A DNA stretch of 64,000 nt from Gambelia wislizenii (GCA_030847615.1 JAUMIR010000003.1:27154501-27218500), one strand, 5' to 3'; numbered from the stretch's first letter, positions 1 to 11,034 are shown. Program-made: numbers and translations. The notes: generated from the sequence alone by a model not told the origin.

Positions 1-281
1 GAGCAAGGACTTGTCATTTCAAATAATTTCACGCAGGCATGTGCCAAACCTAAATGCTGTGGTACTGTACATGCTCAACGTGGGACTAGACCCCATAAAA
101 TTCAATAGAACTTGCCTTCTTGGGTAGACACATATAACACAGTGCTGTAAATGGAGAAAGGAATTGTAAGGTTGTCTTTATTCATGCCCCAGGTTTAATT
201 AACAGCAAAAGTGAATTCAGACAAACCAACATTTTCAAAGTGTTAGTATTCATGGGGCCCCACATCTTAGCTTGACAGAAA

Positions 282-660
282 ATCATTACAAGAGGCCTGT
301 TGGATCAGACCAAAGGCTTATCTCCAAGATGATGGACTAGAAAGGCCAGGGTTGGGGACATTCTTAGATCCCAGTTCCCACCATCCCTGAGCACTGGCTA
401 AGGTAACTAGGGCTGAGGGGAACTGCAGTTTGACAACTGGCAAGTCACACATTCCCCAGACCTGGCTCATCTAGTTCAGCATCCTGTTTCCTATAGTGGC
501 CAGCATTCTCCTGCTGTTACTCCCTGGCAACTGGTATTGAGAATCCTGCTCCATCTGATCCTGAAAGTGGTATATAACCACGATGACTAATGGTCATTAA
601 TCACCTTATCAAATGTGTCTGAATCTTTTTAAATCCATCTGAACGTGTGGCAATCACTAT
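282..660 (-). mobile_element. Old CR1-like LINE 3' fragment
   Basis: The plus strand shows the antisense of a CR1-group 3' region: GTTGGATCAGACCAAAGGC, CATCTAGTTCAGCATCCTG and a segment matching the antisense of the LDGFK coding end near 625-640. It is strongly decayed and has no intact frame. The subfamily is not determined. Confidence 0.5.
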
Positions 661-744
661 GGAACAGAACTATCAGAACTCAAATGGAATAGTATGGGTT
701 ATGACTTTTAAACCCCTACAAGTCTTAGGTCTTGACCATCCGAA

Positions 745-957
745 AAACCATAACTCCCTATATGAAACTGCCTGAGTTTTAAGAACTTCAGGGGAGGGCT
801 TTATCTCAGTCCTACCAGAACCACAGGCATGTTTGGTGAGGACATGGGAGAAAGCCTTCTCTGTGGCTGCCTTTAGGTTGTGGAATCCCTCCCATGGTAG
901 GTTTAGTTAGTTGGCCCCTTCTCTGCTCTCTTTCCACCAGCAAACAGAGGTCTTTCT
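745..957 (+). mobile_element. L2-like LINE, 5' part of a split copy
   Basis: The plus strand contains the reverse-transcriptase C-terminal block typical of L2-type LINEs (EKAFSVAAFRLWN), near 850-890, in a frame with many changes. The copy is interrupted at 957 by a foldback insertion and resumes at 1181 with the AT-rich 3' region. Confidence 0.6.
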
Positions 958-1170
958 GTGAAGTCGAAGGCTTTCATGGCTGGCATCCATAGATTTTCCT
1001 TGGGTTTTTTCTAGGCTGTGAGGCTGTGTTCTGGAACAGTTTCTATCTGCATCTGTGGCTGGCATTTCTCTGAGGATGCCAGCCACAGATGCAGGCAAAA
1101 TGTCAGAAAGCAACTATTCCAGAACACGGCCTCACAGCCCGGAAAAAACAACAACAAAAAAAATCTATAA
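958..1170. mobile_element. Foldback element inserted in L2, with 10-bp target duplication
   Basis: This 213-bp insert is flanked by the exact duplication AGGTCTTTCT (948-957 and 1171-1180). Its two halves are imperfect inverted repeats around about 1072: GCATCTGTGGCTGGCAT on the left against ATGCCAGCCACAGATGC on the right, extending out through GCTGTGAGGC. The right end is A-rich (1142-1166), which suggests reverse-transcription-based insertion rather than a cut-and-paste element. A CCATAG/GAAGTCGAAGGC start like this recurs in lizard genomes. Confidence 0.7.
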
Positions 1171-1180
1171 AGGTCTTTCT

Positions 1181-1345
1181 ATTTACGGAGGCCTCTGGCA
1201 GATGGGTCTTTTAATGGGATGTGCTATGATTTTACCTTTTTTAACTATGTTTTAAATGTATTTTAAACTGTTTTAACTTTTAATATAATTGTTTTTCATA
1301 TAATTATTTATTTGCATTTTAATAGAAGTGTTTTTATGTATTTTG
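1181..1345 (+). mobile_element. L2-like LINE, 3' part of a split copy
   Basis: This AT-rich stretch after the insertion continues the L2 3' end (GGCAGATGGGT...TTTTAAACTGTTTTAACTTTTAATA). The first ten bases are the second copy of the target duplication. Confidence 0.5.
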
Positions 1346-1411
1346 CCTCCCTTCTCCCTTCACCCCTGGGATCGCTCCCATGGTGGGAAGGGCAACAGGA
1401 CGAAGGAATGA

Positions 1412-1779
1412 GACTTCTAGGTGAGTTTCAAGTGCAAGGGAGGAGATCTCGCCTCCCTTCTCCACTGGGATCACTCCCATGATGGAAATGGTGATGGGGC
1501 ATTCACTATTATTTCATTAGTTATTGAAATGAAATGATTATTTTATTTCATTATCTGTGGGGGGCCCTGGAAACAATCCCCTCTGGATACGGGGGTCCTA
1601 CTGTAACCTATACCTCCCAAAGCCTTCCAAAGCCTATAGGTAAGCTACTGTTTTGTAGCTTACCTATAGAAGCCCTTTCACCAGCACCATTGCTCCTAAT
1701 CTGAGCACCCCTACTCACCACAATCTAAGCGTGACCCTCTCAAGGCTGGTTTTGTGCACTTGAAACTCACCTAGAAGTC
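1412..1779. repeat. Segment bounded by perfect 25-bp inverted repeats
   Basis: The 25-bp arms at 1412-1436 (GACTTCTAGGTGAGTTTCAA...) and 1755-1779 are exact reverse complements. Inside lies the right end of a Tigger-like element (about 1505-1603, ending CCTACTG next to TA) and a smaller perfect palindrome at 1634-1669 (15-bp arms, 6-base loop). Two related direct copies of a CTCCC...TGGGATC-type sequence sit at about 1347-1395 and 1451-1498. This may be a composite DNA transposon. Confidence 0.55.
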
Positions 1780-2099
1780 CCATATTACTCTATCTGGAAG
1801 GCTTCAAGCATGTCAATTCACTTTTTAACAGATATCTCCACCTGCCCCCTAATTAAACTGTCATTCTGGTTAAGTCCAGGGGAAGGAGGGAAAATATTTC
1901 CAAGCCAATTGAGAGGAAGAAATTTTCTCATGCCAATTATCGTACCACGTGCCAGGATGTATTGAAACATCTTTATCTCCTTGGCCACAGGATGACATTT
2001 TCATCCCCTCCCGCACCCTCCAGCTGTGGAGAGAAGCCTCTCTTTGACCCATTCTGCTATAGGTATACAGGGCCTAGAGTGTCAAATACAGCCTGAACC

Positions 2100-2515
2100 A
2101 TCTTTTGCTAGGCTATGCACACAGGGCCCAGCAGTCCTAGTCTCTGGAGCAGCTGAAAACAAGCTTGCTCCATCTTCAATATGACATCCTTTTAAATATT
2201 TAAATATAGCTATTATGTCACCTCTTAACCTTCTCTTCTCCAAGCCAAAAAAACCTAGCTCCCTAAGCTGCTCCTCATACGGCATGACTTACAGACATTT
2301 CACCATTTTGGTTGCCCTCCCCCAGACACATTCAAGCTTGTCAATAGCCTTCTTGAATTGTAGTGCCCAGAACTTGACACAGTATTCCAGGTGAGGTCTG
2401 ACCAAAGCAGAATAGAATGGTACTATTACTTCGCACATTCTAGACACTATACTCCTATTGATGCCGCCCAGAATCACATTGGCTTTTTAAGCTGTAGGGA
2501 CAGTTCCAATTAATC
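2100..2515 (-). mobile_element. CR1 LINE fragment (decayed)
   Basis: On the minus strand the fragment encodes recognisable CR1 reverse-transcriptase C-terminal pieces such as [25 protein letters not shown] and MPYEEQLRELGFFGLEKRRL, broken by frameshifts. It has lost the 3' tail. Confidence 0.85.
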
Positions 2516-3964
2516 CTCTGTCATCCCACTTTTCAGCAGTTTTTAAAGTGTCCCAGTTTGGCTCTCTTTCTCCCTTTTGTCCTCAGTTCACTTCTATTGC
2601 TGCAAACTAAGTTCAAACTTTCTATGTTTTTCTTCCTTCATAACCTTTGCCATTTTGATGTTGCTTAGCCAAACATATCCTTGTTTTCATCTGTGAAATG
2701 TTGGAAGGTATGCAGCTAAAGGGCAAACTTTAAAGAACAAAGCTGCTTCATTGGAATCTGCACCATTCCACTTTCCCATCTTCTCCACATTCATTGATAC
2801 CTTACGCTGCTACCGTAATTTAAAAGGGAATGCAGAGAGAGGCCAGTATAAAGGCATGTGGCATCAAACATAAAAGGGTCAAGAGCTTCCTTTCCTTGAC
2901 ATTTTATTTAACTACATTTGTGCATGAGGAGGGTAATATGAGAATCTCAAAAGAACCTTTCAGGGGACACCTAAATTAAAAAGATTGTAATTTATCTGTT
3001 AGAAAGATATTATTGAAAATGCATACAGAGATGCTTAAATTTATAATGTCTTATAAATCTCCTGATCATACCTGCTCTCTTTAATGTTGGAAATACACCT
3101 TTCAATTCTTCCTGCTAAATAAATAGGCAAATATAAAAGCTAGCTGATATGGGTATGCACACACATGAACATACATTACTTTCCCTCCACATTAGCTGAT
3201 AATTACAGTTGCGTGGTTCTATATCTGAAATCACAAGTGCAAATTCGAATGAAACAGCACACATATTATAAGCATGTACATAAAGAAAGACAGAATCCAG
3301 ATTTTATCATTCTGATTGCACTGGATATTGAGTGGTTAGTGTGCTAAGAGGTAAATAAATCCTATCAAGCAGTCCAGAAAATATATTTTGTGCGAGAGCA
3401 ATGGGGATTAATTGTCCAATCCATAACCTCATGAGTTCTAGGTATTTTAAAACCATCCATTACCCACCCTCCTACATTGTACAAATTGGACATTAGTTTC
3501 AAGAAGCACAGTCAAAACAGAGTATGTGTATCACTGGATTTTTAGGGGGGGGGAACAATCTATTTATTTTCACAACTTCTAGCTCATAATGGATTTTGAA
3601 TCATACACGCTGACATCACACTTTCTTCCTGCAAAACACTTTCCCAAAACTATGTTTTCCAAAGAGCCCAATGCTTAATGTCCTTTCCCCATAACCACCA
3701 CCAACCAAAGTGAAGCTGTAAGAATGTGGAATCACCTTTTCCTATGTTCATCACCTTGCCTTGCTCTCCTTTATTCTAGCTCATCAGACTAGATCCTTGG
3801 GACAGGTATTCATATTTTCTTCAGCCTAAATTCAACTGGCAATCCCAATTAGAGTAGACTAACTGAATTAAGGAAATTTACATCTGTATTGCCTTAACCA
3901 TTTAGCAATTTAGACAACTCTGGACCTAGCACTTGGTTTTAGGGTTTTGTAGAGAGACTGCCAA

Positions 3965-4085
3965 TGAATACCAGGTGCTGTAGGCTATATTTCAGAGGAA
4001 GGAACTGGCAAAACCAGAGATGAATATTCCTTGCCTTAAAAAACCCTATGAAATTTATGGGATTGCCATAACTCAACAGACCATT
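3965..4085 (+). mobile_element. Possible decayed SINE fragment
   Basis: GAAGGAACTGGCAAAACC and CCCTATGAAATTTATGGGATTGCCATAA resemble the central and 3' parts of the Sauria-type SINEs seen elsewhere in the window, but the match is weak. Confidence 0.35.
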
Positions 4086-4109
4086 TAAATATAGTCAGCC
4101 AGCCAGCCA

Positions 4110-4125
4110 GCCATCCAGACACACA

Positions 4126-4178
<53 letters not shown>
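4110..4178. repeat. Compound (CA)n(GA)n microsatellite
   Basis: A run of CA dinucleotides passes directly into a run of GA dinucleotides, preceded by short CCAG repeats. Confidence 0.95.
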
Positions 4179-4180
<2 letters not shown>

Positions 4181-5024
4181 CAAAGTGGGATGGCAGGATA
4201 GAAATTATTAGATTAGATTATTTATGTAGCACTGCAATGAAGACAGTTTGGAATGTTCTTCATCACTGGAATATACAGAATTGTTTAGACCTCAGTTTTC
4301 TATCAATCATAGTATTTTCTCTACCACCTCCTCCAAATTTAGCTTTAAAGGATGCAAAGCAAAATGTTGGCAATCTAACTGATGGATATTGCCTCTCCCA
4401 TCACTGTCAGCTTTTCTAAGCTCCACAAGGCTACAAAATTACTGTGTGAGAAAACAGATTCAGGTCAGCAACCCTGAATATAAAGTGCTTACAATATCGG
4501 CAACAGCAAGAAAGCAATTGCCTGTGAATTCTTGGTGAACCTGAAGCAATTAGATTCACAAAAAGGGAAACTGTTAGAAATAAGTTTCTCTATAAAAGGC
4601 GAACACCAATCCCATTCCCATTATTTCAGTACATCAAGAGTGAAAAATATTCTCAAAATCTTTCAGACCTATGGAAAGAAACAGAGGACACTTTGTTTCA
4701 AGGTGACTGGGACTGCAAAGGGCGGGAGAGGAGAGAGGAAAATGCTGGTGTTTTCAACTCTGGTTAGCTAGGAAAATGCATTGTAGTAAAAGGGTATTTT
4801 ATCACAGTATTGTTGGAGATCGCTGACATTATTTTTGGAAGAGACACTTCCACATTTTTGGAAGGGAGTGGTATTTCAGAACATCTGGAAGGTACAAGGT
4901 TGGGGAAGGCTAGTTTAAAGTGTGCTTCTGCACTAGATGTTTGTGCTGTAATAGCCCAATTCTGTTCACTCATTTTTTTTGCGGGGGGGGGCGGCTCTCA
5001 CGTGATGCATGACTGCACTAATGG

Positions 5025-5285
5025 CATATAAAGCTGTATATGACTTAGGTCCAGTCTATCAGATTGACTGTATCTCCAGGTCCCTGAGATCCTTGGGAGA
5101 GGCCCTGCTCTCAGGCCCACCACCTTCACAAGTACAATTGATGGGGACATGACATAGGGCCTTCTCAGGAGCTGTCTCTACGCTCTGGAATTCCATTTCC
5201 AGCGAGGCTAGAATAGCTCCCTTGTTGCTGTCCTTCCATCAGCAGGCAACAACTTCGTATTCGTACAGGCTTAACTAACTAGTTT
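5025..5285 (+). mobile_element. L2-like LINE 3' coding remnant
   Basis: The plus strand keeps several L2 reverse-transcriptase C-terminal blocks: KAVYDLGPVYQ, SLRSLGEALLSGPP, RAFSGAVSTLWNSI and LLSFHQQ, across stops and frame changes. Confidence 0.75.
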
Positions 5286-5315
5286 TTTTAAAAGAAAAGA
5301 GCTTGTAAGAGGATT

Positions 5316-5400
5316 GTTGTTGTTGTGTGCCTTTAAATAATTTTCTGACTTATGGAGACCCTAAGGCAAATCTGCCAAGATTGGTTCAGAGGGAACAAAA
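5316..5400 (-). mobile_element. Sauria-type SINE, 3' end only
   Basis: GTTGTTGTTGTGTGCC followed by TTTCTGACTTATGGAGACCC is the antisense of the Bov-B-like SINE tail. The tRNA-derived part is missing. Confidence 0.7.
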
Positions 5401-5419
5401 AAAGTTTCCCACCTTCAAA

Positions 5420-5512
5420 TATGTCAGGAATGATTTGATTATGTATTCCTGCATGTCAGGGGTTTGGACCGGATGGCCCTTGTGGTCTCTTCCAACTCTA
5501 TGATTCTATGAA
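5420..5512 (+). mobile_element. CR1 3' end
   Basis: Short CR1 terminus with GGATGGCCCTTGTGGTCTC and the closing TCTATGATTCTATG repeat. Confidence 0.85.
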
Positions 5513-5694
5513 ATAGGGGATATTACTTGTAATAAGGGTCACTAGGCAAACCTAATTAAAAACTTTATCCCCCCTAGATATTGTTTTATTATGCACACCC
5601 TGCATAAAAGTCAAGCTTCCAGCAACACCCCAGTCATTGCAGTTCAACCCTTGGTAAATGGACAGTGTACAGTACTTCCTTTTACTTTTTCCCT

Positions 5695-5696
<2 letters not shown>

Positions 5697-5741
<45 letters not shown>
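5697..5741. repeat. (GA)n microsatellite
   Basis: Uninterrupted GA dinucleotide run of about 44 bases. Confidence 0.97.
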
Positions 5742-5744
<3 letters not shown>

Positions 5745-5985
5745 CTTAACTTATATGGAAAATGTTAAATTGACATATCAATTAAGAAGAGTAACAATGT
5801 ATTGGAATAACAAGAGGAGTAACAAAGTAAACAGAAGATTAGCAGTAAAAATAGATCAAAGAACACAGCAACAATAGTTGGGACAAAATGTTTAGATATA
5901 CTAGTCATTTTGAGATAATCAAAATGGATTTTTCCAATTTTTAAGTTGAGAGGATGGTGACCAGTTTCTTTATGAGCAAATAAAA

Positions 5986-6010
5986 TGTATTATTATTATT
6001 ATTATTATTA
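5986..6010. repeat. (TTA)n microsatellite
   Basis: Eight or so tandem ATT triplets. Confidence 0.9.
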
Positions 6011-6734
6011 TATCTTTCTCCCAATATAGGGAATTAAGAATGGCCACCAAATTGTCTCAAATGTGCCTTTTTCTTTGTCTCCATGTGCTTTTTTAAAATT
6101 CTGAATGACAGTTTTTCTAAAAGTGTCAAGGACCACACACTGTCCATCTGTCTCCTATAGTTTGCTTGCATTTTTGTTGCAAAGGAAACTTTGTTGTGTT
6201 ATTTGTTATGTATTTGGTATTTTCTTTTATTTCTTTGGTTTTACTGTCATTCTTAAAACTGAATCTTACAAAAAAATAAAATGCAAGCACACTTATATAT
6301 GAAATTTTCTCTAAGGCATCCAACTTTGATAAATTTGTAGGTTTTTTTTTTTTAAAGAAAATTAAAGGCTCCCTACATTTTTTTCAATCTACTAAATAAT
6401 ACTAAGCTTTAAACCACAAAAGCAGCTGCAGAAAACAACAATGCAGCAGCAGTTTTTAAAAGTAAATGATTCACAGATTTAAAACTGTAAGTAAAATTCA
6501 CATACCAAAGAAAGGAGATCTAAGGCAGGTTCTTGGAAGATTATTAAGTAAGCAGGAGGGCTTCCCATGAGAATGACACAGAGCCTTGAAAAGTTACTTT
6601 TTTGGACCGTAGTTCCCAGAGTCCTCAGCCAGCAAGACTGGAGAATTAGTGGAGTTGTGGTCCATTTAAAAAAAAAAAAATTCCAAGCTCTACATTTCAG
6701 AGCCTAGGCACAGCAGACAGACAGTATGGTTACA

Positions 6735-6787
6735 GAGCCAGCGAGGTGTAGTGGTTTGAGGATTGAACTATGCCTTTGGAGAGCAGG
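6735..6787 (+). mobile_element. Sauria-type SINE, 5' half (split)
   Basis: AGCCAGCGAGGTGTAGTGGT opens the tRNA-derived part, as in other copies here. The copy is interrupted at 6788 by a DNA transposon and resumes near 7405. Confidence 0.75.
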
Positions 6788-7404
6788 GTGTTGTCTAGAT
6801 GGTGAAAAAAATCCCCAAGGAATATGGGTAGAATACCTTTTGTCTAGATGAGCTCCCACTGGGGTTTGTCATATTCAGAAGGAGGAGGGCTGAAAACTCA
6901 AGCAGTTTGCGGTTACAGCTTTCCCTGTTTTTCGCAATCTTTTTTTTTAATGTGAAAATGTACATTACAGCCCATTTGAACAACCAATTCAAATTGGGGC
7001 ACATCTAGGAAGTCAAAACATAATTGGTCAGATGTGCACAGGGTGGGCTCGCTGGCGACAAAGCAGTCGGAGCCACGATTGTTGTTTTTCGCTGAAGTGA
7101 TCATGAGCTTTTTTTGAGCGGCAGAGCAAAAAAAAAAGTTTTTAAGCAGAAAATTGCTCTTCTGCATCTCTCATTTAACAAGGCAAAAAGAGGGGGGATG
7201 GAGGGAGCTTTTGAGGAATAACAAGGCAGGTAATTCACTCACGGCCACCATCTTTTCTTGCACGCATGCTCCATGTAAATTTCAAACTCTGATAGCTTAC
7301 CATGCCAGTGATCTTGCAAATGCATCATGGGGACAAATGAACACTGCTACAATAGTGAGGTAATGTGATAGTTTCCACAATTAATTCTCCTGTCTGACTG
7401 AGCC
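6788..7404. mobile_element. Non-autonomous DNA transposon inserted in a SINE
   Basis: About 617 bp between the two halves of one SINE; CAGG occurs on both sides of the insert. It begins GTGTTGTCTAGATGGTGAAA and shares its start, a GGAGGRGGGC block and poly-T/poly-A tracts with copies near 46222 and 60541 and a fragment at 21694. The terminal inverted repeats are short and imperfect. It has no coding capacity. Confidence 0.6.
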
Positions 7405-7609
7405 CCAGGATTCAAATCCTCTTCTGACCATGTAAACCCACTGGGTGATCTTGGCCAAGTCACAGTCCCTCAGCTTCTCAAGAAGGCAAAGGCAAACCCC
7501 ATCTGAACAAATCTTCCTTTAAAAAATCCCATGATAGGTTCTCTTTAGGGTTACCATAAGTCTGAAATGACTTGAAGGCACACAACAACAACAACAACAA
7601 CAACAAAAA
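7405..7609 (+). mobile_element. Sauria-type SINE, 3' half (split)
   Basis: The B-box-like GGATTCAAATCC near 7408, the central block GGCAAAGGCAAACCCCATCT and the Bov-B-like end TGACTTGAAGGCACACAACA followed by (ACA)n are all present. Confidence 0.85.
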
Positions 7610-8504
7610 GAAGGTCTCAGTGGTATCAATATACATACCAACTTCATGTTTCTAACTACATGTGAAACCTTTTCTTGTTCTGCACAAATTGCCTTTTTTT
7701 TAAGCTCAGGACTGATGAAAAGTGTGCATCTAGGTCATAGTTGGGATAGAAGTAATATAAGAGCAAACAAGACAATTTAGAACTCCTCAGGGTTGCTGTA
7801 TTGCCTGTGAAATCTTTGTTCCTGTTAATACTTGTTCAGCAAGCCTTCTCTCCAAATGACAAGGAGATATATTTTTTCCTAAAAAAAAAAAAAAAACCTA
7901 ATGCAAGCAAGCAGGCTGTGTTGGAGGCTACTACCATTATCCATTCGTGAGCAGCTGTTGCTGAAACCACAGGGTTGCCAGCTCCTAATTAGATCCAGCT
8001 GCCCCTACTGTGTGCTCACACATTGATGGGAGCATGAACACTGAGGAGCTGATGGCAGGTCTCTTTCCTGACTTTGAGGCAGACAGTGTAATTAACTTTT
8101 CTGCCCCTCCTGGAGAAATGAGAAGGCAGAACTGGAAAGGTGTTTGACTGACTCTAAAACATCACGTATGCATAGGACTTGAAATGATTAATCACAAAAC
8201 CTCAGGGAACTGATTGGTACGGCCAATGCAGGGAGAAGCGAGGAAAGGGTGCTGACTCTGGTTAATTCCTACACGCACGCTGCTGTGATAAACACAAGTG
8301 AAACACCAATGTCATTGCTGGGTGCTTGGTTCCAGGCACAGAGGCTTCTGTGCAAGGTTCAGAACAGAAGAAGAAACTGATTGTCTTCTCCCTGGAGAGA
8401 ATTTGCCAGTCAGAGTAGGCCATGCTAAGCTAGATGGACACACACAAAAAGAACTGTTAGCCTGAAGAAGTGGGAAAGAAAGAACACAGAGTTACCACCA
8501 GCTC

Positions 8505-8796
8505 TCATAGAATCATAGAGTTGGAAGGGACCACCAAGGCCACTTTGTCCGACCACCTGCCATACAGGGAATATACAACTAAAGTATCCCTGAGAGCTGG
8601 CTATCCAATTTCTGTTTAGAAACCTCCAAAGAAGGAGAGTACATCACCCTCTGAGGCAATTTTTCTACTGTCAAACAGCTCTTACAGTAAAGACTTCTTC
8701 CTAACGTGTAGGTTGAATTTTTTTCCTGTAATTTGAACCAATTGGTTTGTGTTCTCATCTCTGGAGCACTAGAAAACTAGTTTGCTCCATCCTTGT
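8505..8796 (-). mobile_element. CR1 LINE 3' part (split copy)
   Basis: Begins with the antisense CR1 tail (CATAGAATCATAGAGTTGGA) and carries the antisense of the 3' coding end. It is interrupted at about 8797 and continues at 9508-9590. Confidence 0.85.
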
Positions 8797-9507
8797 TTTT
8801 TAATTGTCTTTATTTTATTAAGGAATAAAGCTATCTATTTACACAGTACAATCAAATATATGACATTTTAGGAAAAAATGAAGGAAACCATCACTGGAAG
8901 CTTCTGTTCTACATGATCACTGCAGCTAGGTTAACAATTGCTCAGAAATGGAAATTAAAAGAATCACCCACTGTAAACAATTGGCTACTTAAACTGATAG
9001 GACTGAATTGGGCATTTTAACTTCTAAGCTACATAATAATAAACCCTCAAATCAAACTATGAAAGATTGGTTGCAAGTGATCAATTTTTGGAAAACAACA
9101 TGGGAAATTCAAGAAATTACATTTTAAAACAGATTAGGGTTTTTACCCAAGGGAGACAGCAACATTCAAATTGTCAAGTGGAAATTGTATATGCCTAAGT
9201 GGAGTAAACATTCCTGATGCCTGAGTAAAAATAGAAGTCTTAAGTAGTATTGTGTAATCTTTGTCTAATTTAGATAAACATTAGGAAGTTATTTTTTCTT
9301 GTTCTTTCTCATCTTAACTCAGATTAACTATTGTTACACTGATATCCAAACAATGGTAATTATTTTAAAATGGAATGGAAATGCATATTTGATTGTATTG
9401 TGTAAACAGACTACACTTCTTTCTTTCTTTCTTTCTTTCTTGGAAACCTGCCAGCAACCAGCAGCCAAAGGTTCAGGGGCCACCACTTTGAGTAGCACTG
9501 CTCTATA
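8797..9507 (+). mobile_element. Insert within CR1 holding an L1 ORF2 remnant
   Basis: This roughly 710-bp segment splits a CR1. At 8880-9120 the plus strand reads FYMITAARLTIAQKWKLKES and LLKLIGLN, which resembles the C-terminal part of L1 ORF2 in squamates. It also has a (CTTT)n run at 9418-9441. Other parts are not identified, and more than one insertion may be involved. Confidence 0.5.
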
Positions 9508-9590
9508 TACGTAACTTCCCTTCAAATATTTAAAGATGACTTCTATGTCACCTCTCAATTGTCTCTTTTCTTCTGGGAAGCAAGTTACAT
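9508..9590 (-). mobile_element. CR1 LINE, continuation of split copy
   Basis: ACTTCCCTTCAAATATTTAA and following bases continue the antisense CR1 coding region that stops at 8796. Confidence 0.75.
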
Positions 9591-9742
9591 TAGGCTTTGT
9601 TTTTCCCCAACTGCCATGCAGCAGCCACAAAGAATATGAATACAGCAAGCTGTAGAACAGAGCCAGAGAATGTATGGATTGCAACTCTTCAAGCCTTAGC
9701 CAATGTGGCCAAAGATGATAACAATACATCAAATATCTAGAA

Positions 9743-9877
9743 CAGTGGTTCCCAAATTTTGCTCCTCCAGGTGCTTTTGACCACAGCTCCATGAATTCCT
9801 GACTGTCGGTCAAGCTGGCTGAAGCTTCTGGGACTTAAAGTTCAAAACACCCGGAGGACCAAAGTTAAGAATTAGTC
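9743..9877. mobile_element. hAT-type MITE with 8-bp target duplication
   Basis: A 135-bp element opens CAGTGGTTCCCAAA and closes with a degraded complement. It is flanked by ATCTAGAA (9735-9742) and ATCTAGAG (9878-9885), seven of eight bases identical. The centre is an imperfect palindrome of the CCAGGTG...CACCCGGAGG type common in lizards. Confidence 0.6.
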
Positions 9878-10110
9878 ATCTAGAGGGCCAACATTTCCCA
9901 ACAACTCACAGCCATCCTGAATAGCCAACTCATTGGAGTTTTGCCTCTTCACAGCTGTCATTCAACAGCCATTGTAGCACCAAGGAACCACTGATCTTAA
10001 GTCAAACATAAGCTCTTATTCTTCTTTTCCTCTTCCCTTCTGCTCCCCCTTTCCTTTTCTGTCATGTCTTTCTTGATCATGAGGAGGGACTGTCTTTTCT
10101 TTTTTTAATA

Positions 10111-10242
10111 CAGTCAGCCCTCTGTATCCACAGATTCAACCATCCACGGCTTGAAAATGGTCCAAAATAAACAAAAATTCCAAAAAGCAAACCTTGATTT
10201 TTGCCATTCAATATAAGAGACACCATTTTACTATGCCACTGA
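10111..10242. mobile_element. Tigger-like MITE, left half (split by LINE)
   Basis: Starts CAGTCAGCCCTCTGTATCCA directly after a TA dinucleotide. The internal sequence GCAAACCTTGATTTT matches the intact copy at 11196. The right half is at 10918-10992. Confidence 0.8.
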
Positions 10243-10917
10243 GTAATAAACACCTGAGGTGAAGGACAAAAATCAGTGTGTATAGAGCCATTGTACTGTC
10301 TATTCTCCTTTATGGGTCTGAAACATGGGTCACCTATTGCCACCACCTACGACTCCTCGAATGCTTTCATCAGCTCTGTATACGCACAATCCTAAATATG
10401 CACTGGACAGACTATGTGACGAATGTTGCTGTCCTTGAGCAAGCATGGATCACCAGCACTGAGGTCATGATATTGAGAACACAGCTGCACTGGGCAGGGC
10501 ACGTTTCTAGGATGGAGGACCATCGCCTCCCAAAAATAGTACTCTATGGTGAATTCGCCATGGGTCAGTGTAAGAGGGGTGCTCCAAAAAAATGATACAA
10601 GGACTCCCTGAAACAACATCTCAGGCTCGGCCAAATTGATCACCAACAATGGTCCACCCTGGCCTCACATTGGGAGGCATGGAGATACACTATCCACTAT
10701 GCTGCAGCCTTATTTGAGAACTCACGCTGAACAAGTCTTGAAGAGAAACGACAACGCAGAAAGAATCACAACCCAGAAACATCACCCAAGGAGACCTTCT
10801 GCTGTGCTTTCTGCAACCAGACTTGTTTATCTCAGATTGGCCTTTTTTAGTCATCAGCACACTTGCAGAAAGCGCAGGATGAGTCCTTCCTAAATCTTTG
10901 TTTGCGAAGAAAAGCCA
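10243..10917 (+). mobile_element. LINE 3' fragment with C-terminal zinc finger, inside MITE
   Basis: A 5'-truncated LINE. The plus strand encodes SVYRAIVLSILLYGSETWVT, a block around RTILNMHWTDYVTNVAVLEQ, then RWAGHVSRMEDHRLPKIV, followed after a frameshift near 10590 by a C-terminal cysteine/histidine finger (C-x2-C...H...C; the CNQTCLSRIGLF type). The same family occurs at 22110, 44126 and 63229. I cannot place it in a named clade; it is neither CR1, L2, L1 nor Bov-B. Confidence 0.75.
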
Positions 10918-10992
10918 GAGAGTACATAATGGGAACTGACCATCCACAGGAGGTCCTGGAACCAAACCACAGTGGATACAAAGGATCCACTG
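10918..10992. mobile_element. Tigger-like MITE, right half
   Basis: TACATAATGGGAACTGACCA and GGTCCTGGAACCAAACC continue the element interrupted at 10242. It ends GGATCCACTG before TA (10993-10994). Confidence 0.75.
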
Positions 10993-11034
10993 TAACATAT
11001 AAACCACTCTTTCCAGCTGTAGAGAAGGCTATAA

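Noticed and set aside
4098..4178. CA/GA run considered for a regulatory role
   Set aside because: Simple microsatellite deep in an intron with no neighbouring conserved motif.
7405..7609. B-box motifs considered as tRNA genes
   Set aside because: The B box is part of tRNA-derived SINEs; no clover-leaf or 3' acceptor stem can be formed.
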